Source of the DNA: Oasisia sp. SBJ-2009
Lineage: Eukaryota > Annelida > Polychaeta > Sabellida > Siboglinidae
Assembly (NCBI GenBank): GCA_964017155.1
Contig: OZ024861.1
Location: forward strand, 49,704,013-49,768,012
Direction of reading: 5' to 3'
Length of the DNA: 64,000 nt
A program made the translations under genes and the position numbers. Shown piece by piece: positions 36,706-48,700 of this stretch. Positions within the stretch are counted from its first letter, which is position 1. Every line of letters begins with the position of its first letter. The notes below the pieces were generated by a model, which was not told the DNA's origin, did no database searches, and saw nothing but the letters and a program-made list of their open reading frames with translations.

Positions 36706-36798
36706 ATGGAAGATGCGACGGTATTGTCGTTTGTGTACGAATATTTGAAAGAGAAGTGCAGCGATGCTGCTAAGTTGATTAAAAAGAAGACGGGTGTG
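36706..36798 (+). CDS. NOLC1: NOLC1 exon 1
   Basis: 31 codons, [20 protein letters not shown] and onward; donor GTGAGT at 36799, phase 0. Encodes the first part of the LisH-like dimerisation motif. Confidence 0.93.
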
Positions 36799-39700
36799 GT
36801 GAGTATTCTGAACGTCATTGCTTTCTTTGTGTAATAAACATCATTGTTTTTTCGTTAAATGGCCTCCAATTAATCGAGCACGTGTTGACAAAATCAAAAG
36901 CAGCATGGTCCTGGAAAATGGCCCCGAGCCCACCTTGGAAAATATGTTTTAAGGTGATCTTCGGTGAAAGTGAAGTTTAACAGCTATTACACCGTTATTT
37001 TAGTATCTCTAATTTGACTTGTATAAACAAATGCAGAAAAAACCAGAAACTGACATTATTGTATAACGTGTCCACTAGCTGACACTGTCGCCTACCGGTC
37101 CCGTGTACCTGCGGCTATGCTGACTGCTGTGTGTGCAGTTATCAGTCTATAATGGCACATGGCATGCTGTGATGGTCACCATTAGTATTAAAATAAAATG
37201 TGTATGGACCCATTTTAAACCACATTAAACGTATACACAGTAGTCTCAGCTTTCAGTGGACCCTCTGGTTTGAATATATTCAATTCTCGACTTGCCATTT
37301 TCCCAGTGTGCAATGCGCAATCATCGTAGCAACAAGAGCTCGGTGAATGCTAGGTCTGAGTCTGCGGCTAGCGGCATCAGCGAGAGCGAAAGATCGTGCA
37401 GAAATGCTGCGTTGCATTTGGTTATACTAACCACAATTTAAAACCCGGAAAGAAAATGTCATACCATGTATTTCCGCGCGATGCAGACCGTAAATAACGT
37501 TGGGTCCAGGCTGTGAAGCGACAGAATATTGACAGCAGCAACTGGGAGGCGCACACTAAAAGGCGGGCCACAATTGAATTGGCAGACGGATTGAATTTAT
37601 GTATGACATACAGTAAATAAAAGGATGACACAAAAAGGTGCAAGCGCTTATTTCCACTGTATTCCCAGAAATAAAGACGGATACAGCAGACCACATTTAG
37701 ATTTTTGTTCACAAAAACGCAACCGATCGATATGCTCCATGTTTACAAGTTGTGTTGTTTGCGCGTGCGATCGTAATATTGGAGACTTACTATTGTGTTG
37801 TACTAAAAATTCTAAATGTAATATCGAATGGTGTTACTTGTATTTATAAAATCTTAGAAATAAATTAAAATGTTAGGCCTTACTAATTAACTCGAGTATT
37901 CGATCAGTCAAAAACAGAAGTCCCACATACACGGCAGCGTCTTAATTACTGTCAGTTTATTTAAATCGTCTGATGTAATGACTCGCCTAACGGTACATGT
38001 GTTCACAGGGTACTAATTCCCGTTATTGAATACCGATCTTATAGAAATGATCACCTGGTAGGTGAGGAAATCTGAGGCTCCAGTCGGCTTTTGATGTTCT
38101 TTGATCTACTGTGAAAAGGCATAATAATGTGGATTGATCTCGGATTGCACTGCTGGTTGCACATTTGTTAGTAGTGGGTGGGTGAGTAGTTCGTGTTATT
38201 GAGGGTTATTTAATAGAATGTTCTTCACCGAGATCATGGAGATTGATATTGTGTCTGAGGCTGGCTGTCTAACGGTACGTTTTCATGGGACATTATTCAC
38301 TCGTTATTGGGTGCCGGCCTGTGGTGAGGACATCTGAATGGTGATGGACATTATCTCTTCACAAGTGTTCGTTAATTGTAGGTCTAGTTATTACCAGTAC
38401 TGAGGCTCATTAGTGTGTCTGCAATATTAAATAATTGACAAGGACATATTTGCAATAGAGCTTTTACGCCCTTGTGGCCTTCCAGAAGTGTTTGGAGATA
38501 TGATGGCTTGTGTACCATCACAGGTGTTGTGTATTTCCATATAACATAAATACTCCATGGTTTTGCAGCTCTTGTCAAAGAAAAACACCAAGTAAAGCAC
38601 CTTAAAAATTTCAATAAAAAATCATGAATATGTTATTATCATTAGTTATTTTAGTATGTTCTCATTTGCAGCTCTATGTGTGAACTTATTTTATGAAATA
38701 TTCCTTAATTCATGCATTGTGCCATTGTTATGACCTATATGTTTATATTAGTCATTTAATCTACATAATGATATTACTGTATTCTGTGTCATTTGTATAG
38801 CAGTTGATCCCACTGTTGTATGTAGTCAACCTAGTATAGTGACATTGATACATGTCTTAATTGTTGTGTGGTGCTACAGTAATATAACGAAGACTGATTT
38901 GTGAGTTTAATTTGCCAGTACTGTTATTATATTTTATTTGCATGTTTTTTTGGTAAGGTAAAATATGTGGGAATGGCTCCAGTTCTGCTGTTGCCTTCCA
39001 GCAATATGGATGGCATCGTTCCTCGAAAAGGTTGAGGCCAACTGGCTGTCGTGAGCAGCTGGCGAGACTATCCAGCAACCGCTTTTGCTCTTGGTCAGTT
39101 GCGATGCTTGGGGTGGCATATCTGTTCCACTGAATAACCGTCTTGGTGGCAGATTTTTGGAAAGACCTGGTTGTCATGCACTGGAGCTGGTTTCACCTTC
39201 TTCACTAAGTCATTGTTCCTGTAGTATGTCTGGTGTACCCGAGACGTATCGCAGCTTCCACCTTGAACAGCAGTGCTGCTACGTGTGAACATGATTCACC
39301 GAGTCTGAAACAGAACAACATGATAAATAAACACAAAGAAAACAATTTAATTTTGATTACCAAAATAAATTATATGTCTGTTGTGATATAACAAGAGTTT
39401 TATATTTATCACAATAGAACAATATTTGAAATAATGCAAATGTATGTGGGCATGCAGAAGTAAACATTGCCCAAGAATAACTCTGAATAATTAAATACAA
39501 TGATACATTTTAATCACGCTATCATAATAATAATGAAAATATGAATGTAACTGGACATACAATCACAATGTCACCAACAATCTGACACATGTATGAGTTT
39601 AATACAAGCTCATGTTGATGGGTCATTCTGTTTCTCGATATTTTGACTTTTTTGACATATTTCATTGTCAGAATTATTTGTTAGATTTAGTGCGAGTTCT

Positions 39701-42700
39701 TACCCAGCCATGCAATCACAGTGTAATTTTCGTGCATATCAACCCAGGGGTGGTGCGGTGTGTCGTTAACCCGCTGGGATGGAATGACATCAGCCTTCAG
39801 AATGTAGTGAGTCAGTGGCCTTGAAGTCAAGCACTGTTTTGACCCAGCCAGACTCAAACTGGGTGTGTGCCTCGAGAATCCGTCGATTTCGCATGCTTTC
39901 TCTCGTAAACACACCCGGTGTCTCGATCAGGTAGTATGCTACATCGGGCCATTCGATCCCCGGTCATTTCGTGGCATTGTCTACGGGATCTTGTACCGGC
40001 AGGTTCCCGCAGACAGCGCTGTCAGTTTTGACATGTATGCTGTAGCAGGCGTAGCGCGCTCCGTCTAAATGACTCAGATCGTCCAAATATCCGTATGACA
40101 TAATGATCTAACTATACTAACTTCGACAATTACTACAAATAATATAACTAACCAAAATTAACGGTAAGTAACAAAGTAAAACAAGACTAGGTATGGATAT
40201 ACAACGCAAGCGCACAACACATTCACCGAGGCCTTTCACCGAGCTTTCACCGAGCAATGGCGGATTTCCTGTTGTTAGGCCACGTGACTTGCCCTATGAC
40301 GCGTATGGCAAGTCGAGAATACAAAAATTATTGCTCATTCATGCAGTCAGGCTGGTTCAGTTCAGTTGTCATTTGAACTGGTATGTATGTATGTATACAC
40401 AATATGGAAACATTCACTTTCAGGTCCCTCCACCAGTAGGCTCGCCAAGCATTGGGGACATGTACGAACACTGGAAGAGGTAATACACAGCTTTAAAATG
40501 TGAACTCTTTCACCCATACAATTGTGACTCATCTTAACAAAAGCGGTCGGATGTCGGTAAATCAGATTTTCCGTAAATGCCGATTTTGTGAAAAAATCGG
40601 GCATTCGTCAATTTTGAGATTTTCCCTGAAAATAATTCTTTAGTATTCGTTTTATCGATTGACACCAGAGATGGAGCGAGTACAATACAAATGTACTCGA
40701 GTACGAGTACGATTACTTTGAACATGCATGAGTACGAGTACAAGTACAAGTACTCAGAAAATAAATGTACTCGAGTACGAGTACGATTACTTTAGAATGT
40801 AATCATGATTACTTTAGAATGTAATCATGATTACTTTCATGATTACTTTAATAAATATCCTGTTTCTACCATAAAGGCGACCTCCATGGAATCAGGTGTC
40901 ATTCTGTTTCTGTTGCTGTGCCAATGTCTAGTGTTCTAACTCATTACTGCTAACTGCTATCCACTGTCCAGATGTTATTATTATTATTAATCAGATGACT
41001 TTCTCATGTGTTGATACTCAAGATGTCCATATATCATACTACAAATTAAAGGTGTCATAGTGATACTGTAACAAATAGCATACAAATGTTTGAATGAGTG
41101 CCAAATTAGTGGTGATTCAACTATGTCAATGAAGTATCAAGAGGAAAATAGATTAACAATAATATCCAATTCAAATATGTCATATATCAGATGGGACAGA
41201 CAGAATAGTTGGGGATTTAGACAGGTTTACAGTTCATATTTAAACATAATGGACAGGGATTTAGCAGCTAACTGCCCAGTCATTCACACCATACTGGCAG
41301 AACAAACAGTACAGGTGGGGCTGTGGCATGGCTTATAAAATTACAAAGCAAGATGTTAGGGGATGCTTATCTCCTGCAGTGCTTCCTGGGGACTGTCACA
41401 ATATAACTTGTACTTTGTACTAAGCAGGAGGGTGAGGAGATGTGGCTTCTCTGGGAAGAGAAGGTATAATTAGGGAAATCTGACTGAATATTTATTTAAC
41501 TTAAATGCTCAATAGTAATAGAAAATGAATACCTTGATTATTATTACATTTATTAGATTAATATTGCCATTTTGATCTGTCTAGTATTTTTGCTTGCAAC
41601 TGTTCATATGAAAAAAAAGTAATCGTGAGAAGTAATCGTGAGTACGATTACTTTGGTAATGTACTCGAGTATGAGTACGATTACTTTGCTTCGTACTCGA
41701 GTACGAGTACTCAAAAAGTACTCGAGTACGAGTACACGAGTACGATTACTCCATCTCTGATTGACACACTTGTTATCATCTAACTAACTCTGTTTCATAT
41801 ATTTTATAAAGACATTTGCGTAGAGCTGTGCTAAGTGTTCCGCTCCATTTCCATAAAACAAAGCCGAAAATGCCAGTAATTGCGCGCATTCTTTGCCGCT
41901 AATTTTGGGACGATCCCTATCATAATGGGTATCACCGCGTAGCTTAACGCGTCATCTGTCCATATATGGTCATATCTATGCTAATGCATGCATTGTCCAG
42001 CCTCCAGAACGCTTGGAATAGACCCCCTATTCGTTGAACTGTGGTAAACAAACCGGGGTCACATGGTAGCAACAGCTCTGGCAACCGTTCTCATTGGTCC
42101 AGCGTGGAACATTTGCATAACCCCATGCGCGCACCGTGTATTTACATCGCATCACTGCGGACTTAGTTAGCGAGTGAACACGAAGCGAAAAATGGCGTGC
42201 AGTGTGGCGAAGTTGTTAAACTCTGATTTTTGGAGGAAGTGACTGATGAAAGCGTGGCAGACGATGACGAGGATGACAATTTTGCGAACTACATCACTGA
42301 CGAAGGCGAATATTGAATTCGACTTTCGTGAGAATGATTACGGCACGGCTACGCAAGTCGCGCTGACCGATCCGTAGAGACGGTGTCAGATTCTCCGGAT
42401 GAGAAACAAACACGGTATCTTAAGAATGACATTATTTTCCAACATGCCAAGTTTCAAAAAGATCGGTCCATGGTAACTAAGGTACATTCCATGAAACTTA
42501 ACAAATATTTTGCATCAACTTTGAAGGCCATTTTCTTACTTTGAAGGTTTCTACCCCACACATGTTTGTCAAGCTATAACTTCGGCTAGAATCGAGATGT
42601 CTTCTAGCATGATATACCATATGAAAGCAGATATTATGCTCTTTCCAGTGGTACTAATAACTCAATTTTGAAAATTACCGACATCCGACCGATTTTGTTA

Positions 42701-45700
42701 AGATGAGTCACAATTCATCAGCATGCGACAGGGCCATAGCATACGTTAGCTGTTGTTCATTACATAGGTGTCACGCAGCAGTACACCTGACTGATTCCTT
42801 TGCAAAACTCTGAATATAAGCTCAGCCAATTTAATTGCTCACAAGGAGTGTGGTAAGCCTACGGCCATGTGAAATAATTGTTATCAATGCAAAATGCAAA
42901 GAAATATTTTTTCACCCAGCTACCATCTATATACTGAGTGGTTGAACGTTCTTATGTCAAGTTAGAGAAATGTAGCCAAACTAGTAAATACTGATTTATC
43001 ATAGAAGTCACAACAAAAGTATTTGGTTTCCATTTCCTAGGAAATAATTACTACCTAATGTATATATTTATATGTTTGATACATTTATAAATGCCCTACA
43101 ACTAGAGTAACTAAAGCATGCCTAATGTATGCTGTAATTACTTTTAAAATATTGTACTGGGTAAATGCATGTAAGAAATTGAAGTCATGCTGATTTGTCG
43201 TGGAAGTAACATAAAGTTGGATAAGCACATGGTCATACAATTACAAATGATTGATGAACTGTAATTGTTTTCAACAATATTTTTAACATTGTGATCCTTG
43301 GGGTAATTATATTATGCGACAAGAAACAATTATGGGGTTAGGGTTACGTCATTGTTTTATGTACCTTTAGCTCACAATATTAGAACATTAATTAGTTTGT
43401 ATCGACGGTAACTGACAGGATCTATTTTCAGTACTGATTCACCACTGAAGAGGAAACTGAGCAGTGGCCAGATTAACGCCAAGAAGAAACTGAGACGGGA
43501 GGATGCGTCCTCGTCAGACTCAAGGTGGGTCATTGGTGGCCCAACTGTAGGGTGGAAGTGGCCCATTGGTAGAGAACGAAAAGTGGCCCAACTGTAGGAT
43601 AGAAGTGGCTCATTAGCAGGGCTTTATGCAGGATAAAATTATTGCCAGTCACATGTTTTGGTGGACACATGAATGTTAACTGTTAAGCTAGTTTACACAC
43701 TTTCAAATGTGCCTGATGAACTGAAATGGGCTACAAACACACATATGACACCATTTACAGCCACTTTCAAGGCATAACTAACACTATCTATGGTTTTGGA
43801 AGACTTTTTTGCTCCTTGATTTTTTTACCTGGCCACCACCCATATTTCTACCTGTCCATATTCGTTTTTACCCGTCCAAATGACGGGTGGACGGGTCTCT
43901 ATATAAAGCTATGCTCATTAGTGTGGGCTTATTATAAGTATTTTTTTATTATTAGTATGTGTGTTTTTATGATTTTTTTTGTCTCGATATTTGATGCCAT
44001 GTTTTATGATTTTTTACTTTTAGTTTCTTTCTATGATATGTTGTAACAGCGCCTTCGAACAAGGTAACTTGGATTTATGGCGCTATATAAATGCTTTTAT
44101 TATTTATTATTATTACATCTGCCCTACCAATGCGGTGGAGGTGGCCCATTGGTAGGGGGAATGTGGCCCATATGTTGGGTGGAGGTGGCCTATTGGTAGG
44201 GGGAATGTGGCCCATATGTTGGGTGGAGGTGGCCTATTGGTAGAAGAAGGTAGCCAAACAGCAACAGATGGCTTTGTGGCCTTTCATTGAAGCACAAATT
44301 AGGAGTGGTGAGAGTCAAGTTCTAGGTCATGTTATCTGGCTCATATGAACAGAGAATTCATCTACACTTTATTACGTGGCATGCTGGTTTCCCAAACAAT
44401 CATGATATAAAATAAAGAATTATAAATCATTCGATTAAAGCAACATAAATGTGTAGTGCGAGCCTGTTTATGTGACAGTATGAAGTGATGGGCGGTGGTG
44501 TTTAGGGTGGAGAGATGTCACCGTGAAATGTACAAAATGTAATGAATGTGGTGATTGCAGTGACGATGAAGATGATTCGAAGCAGAAACCAGCAGCTGCG
44601 AAACGACCACACAAAGCCAGCAGTAGTTCAGGTATGTCTTTGGGTGCAGGGTGGCTTGGGTATGGTACTTTGTTCTTCTCTTCCTTGTCCATGCGGTACT
44701 GGGTACCATTTTTGTGGGCTACATTATCCATAGACAACTTGCAGAAAGTACTCTTCAAAACAGCTCCCAAATTAGTGTAATAACTGTCATAATTAGTATC
44801 ATGCATTTTGCCAATGTATTGATGCGGAAACCAAAACATAACAAAATGGCTGACAAAGACAGCCTTAACTGCGATTGCATGAAGCCAGCATCGCCAAAAT
44901 ATCTTTGTGGAGAATATATTTACTGGCTTATTGTAATGTCAATTTATTTGACATTGTTAAAACATGATTTCAGTTTTTTTCATCAAATCGACTTACTGTG
45001 TGTTTGATATTCCATGCCATTTTCATTTTTGTACAGTATTTTAATTCACCGACTTGTTTGTTTTGATACTGCAGAGTCTGACGCTGCTGCTAAGAAGACA
45101 GCCACGACACCCAAGTCCCACCAGCCTCCAAAGAAGGTCAAGAAGATGCGCAAACCTGTGTCTGGTACATCCGACAGCAGTTCTGACAGCTCGGATGATG
45201 AAGGCACATCTAAGCCAGTGAAGAAGACTCCAGTAAAAACAGCGAAGAAAGCGACTCCTAAAAAGAAAGAAAGTAGCTCCAGTTCTTCAGACAGTTCAAG
45301 TGAAGATGAAAAACCAGCACAAAAGAAAACTCCTGTAAAACTATCTCAAAAAGTCACACCGAAGAAGAAAGAAAGTAGTTCCAGTTCTTCAGAGAGTTCA
45401 AGTGAAGATGAAAAACCAGCGCAGAAGAAAACTCCTGTGGAACTAGCTCAAAAAGTCACACCGAAGAAGAAAGAAAGTTCCAGTTCTTCAGACAGTTCAA
45501 GTGATGATGAAACAGCAAAGCCAGCACAGAAGAAAACTCCAGTAAAACCAGCACAAAAGGTCACTCCTAAAAAGAAAGAAAGTAGTTCCAGCTCTTCAGA
45601 CAGTTCAAGTGAGGACGAAAAGGCAAAACCAGCACAGAAGAAAACTCCGGTAAAACCAGCACAAAAAGCCACTCCTAAAAAGAAAGGAAGTAGTTCCAGC

Positions 45701-48700
45701 TCTTCAGACAGTTCAAGTGAAGAGGAAACGGCAAAACCAGCACAGAAGAAAACTCCAGTAAAACCAGCACAAAAGACCACTCCTAAAAAGAAAGAAAGTA
45801 GTTCCAGCTCTTCAGACAGTTCAAGTGAGGACGAAAAGGCAAAACCAGCACAGAAGAAAACTCCAGTAAAACCAGCACAAAAGGCGACTCCTAAAAAGAA
45901 AGAAAGTTCTAGTTCTTCTGACAGTTCGAGTGATGAGGAAACAGCAAAACCTGCACAGAAGAAGACGCCGGTAAAACCAGCACAAAAAGCAACTCCTAAA
46001 AAGAAGGAAAGTAGTTCCAGTTCTTCTGACAGTTCAAGTGAAGAGGAAACGGCAAAACCAGCACAGAAGAAAACTCCTATAAAACCAGCTCAAAAGGCCA
46101 CTCCTAAAAAGAAAGAAAGTAGTTCCAGCTCTTCAGACAGTTCAAGTGAGGACGAAAAGGCAAAACCAGCACAGAAGAAAACTCCAGTAAAACCAGCACA
46201 AAAGGCGACTCCTAAAAAGAAAGAAAGTTCTAGTTCTTCTGACAGTTCGAGTGATGAGGAAACGGCAAAACCAGCACAGAAGAAAACTCCTGTAAAACCA
46301 GCTCAAAAGGCCACTCCTAAAAAGAAAGAAAGTAGTTCTAGCTCTTCAGACAGTTCAAGTGAGGACGAAAAGGCAAAACCAGCACAGAAGAAAACTCCAG
46401 TAAAACCAGCACAAAAGGCGACTCCTAAAAAGAAAGAAAGTTCTAGTTCTTCTGACAGTTCGAGTGATGAGGAAACAGCAAAACCTGCACAGAAGAAGAC
46501 GCCGGTAAAACCAGCACAAAAAGCAACTCCTAAAAAGAAGGAAAGTAGTTCCAGTTCTTCTGACAGTTCAAGTGAAGAGGAAACGGCAAAACCAGCACAG
46601 AAGAAAACTCCTGTAAAACCAGCTCAAAAGGCCACTCCTAAAAAGAAAGAAAGTAGTTCCAGCTCTTCAGACAGTTCAAGTGAGGACGAAAAGGCAAAAC
46701 CAGCACAGAAGAAAACTCCGGTAAAACCAGCACAAAAGGCGACTCCTAAAAAGAAAGAAAGTAGTTCTAGTTCTTCCGACAGTTCAAGTGAAGAAGAAAC
46801 GGCAAAACCAGCACAGAAGAAGACGCCGGTAAAACCGGCACAAAAAGCGACTCCCAAAAAGAAAGAAAGTAGTTCCAGTTCTTCAGACAGTTCAAGTGAA
46901 GAAGAAACAGCAAAACCTCCACAGAAGAAAACTCCTGTAAAACCAACTCAAAAGGCCACTCCTAAAAAGAAAGAAAGTAGTTCCAGTTCTTCAGACAGTT
47001 CAAGTGAAGAGGAAACAGCAAAACCTCCACAGAAAAAGATGCCAGTAAAACCAGCGCAAAAGGCCACTCCTAAAAAGAAGGAAACTAGTTCCAGTTCTTC
47101 CGACAGCAGTGAAGATGAAAGCAAAAATGTAAAGAAAACACCACTTACAAATGGTAAAGTGAATGGGATTGCCGAAAGTAGTTCAAGTGATTCTTCTGCA
47201 GATAAAAAAGCTGCTGCAACACCAGAAGTGAATGGCCTGAAGGTAGGCATTGTGATGAATAATACAATTTTGGTTCTATCTTTAGTTATTTAGTAACATC
47301 ACATTGACAGTTTGTTTTCATGGTACAGGTGCAGTAATTACATTAGCAATGGGTACAATTATTAATTTTCATAGCAATTTTTTTAGTAAAAATGTTCTTA
47401 TTTATCTTCACTTTGGCATAAGAGATGTTTCTCAAACCTAGATCTCTATATGTGAAGTGCTGAAATCAGATGCTTGTTTATTTACCTAACTATTCACACA
47501 ATAGATTTGAACAACACTGAAGCAGCTCCATGACGGGCTAAATGACATTAGAAAGTAGCATGTTAGTTTAATGTTAAGCATTTAGGTAGCGTTAACCGTT
47601 TCTGTGTTGCATACAAAGCAGCCACCATGATTTCATAATGAAAGTTGCACTATTCTTGCCTTGTTGGCGGGTCACAAAATGTTCAATTGTCTTTATTGCA
47701 GGAGTCCAAGTCAACGCCCAACACTGCAGAGAAGCCGAAACAAAGGGTACGTTTCGCAGCAAAATGCAATATACCATCGGTATTTTGAGATCACTTCTGA
47801 TCCATCAATGCCTTACATGTTGCACATTTGACAAACACATACCATACCACACCACACGCCACACACACAATTGTTACTGGTGATTTTTATAAAAACATGG
47901 TACAACAATGCAGTTTGCTCCATTACTTATAGACTCATTCGTGTGTGATTTAATGTGGATTTATGTCATTTCAAAATGAATTGCACAGTATTGTAGCTCA
48001 ACATGGTTCAACAGAGAAGTTTTGTCCATTTAACATGTCTTGCCTCAAAATCCTTCATTTGCTGTAGGGGTGCTCAATTGGTTGGTACTGTTGTTGATGT
48101 AAACATTATGAATGCAACTGACACTGCACAGTGCTGAATTAATTGTGATGTAGATCAGTTCATTCAGTAATTATCCGATATAACGCAATGAGAGGTATAT
48201 AAATGGCAGCTTTAGGGGCATTAATGAAAACGGCTAAAAATCCTGAAAACAGCTGTGTTTATGTGGGAAGCCATGTATTTGTTTGATATTAATAAATTAT
48301 TAATAATTGTCGATGTGTGTATACACCAATAAAAGGCTAGGTTTAACATTGACAGATACACAGTCACATTTAGTGGTAATGAAATGATATACTATCTCGT
48401 AAGAAAACTCATTCAAGCAATCCGTGTTAGTTGAGACAGCCTGTAACCATAGTTTTATGTAGAGACCCGTCCACCCTTCATTTGGATGGGTAACAACGAA
48501 TATGGACGGGTAGAAATATTGGTGGACGGGTAAAAAAAAATGAAGGAGCAAAAAGATCTTCCAAAACCATAGATATTGTTAGTTATGTCTTGAAAGTGAG
48601 TGTAAATGGTGTCATGTGTGTTTGTAGCCCATTTCAGGTCATCAGGCACATTTGAAAGTTTGTAAACTGGCTTAACAGTTAACATCAATGTGTCCACCAA

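Noticed and set aside
42180..42470. Possible host exon starting with an ATG in NOLC1 intron 2
   Set aside because: It lies within the outer TIR element, is frameshifted, and NOLC1 exons 2 and 3 join in phase without it.
45448..47250. Antisense ORFs within the NOLC1 repeat exon
   Set aside because: Shadow frames of the Ser/Lys repeats; no independent support.
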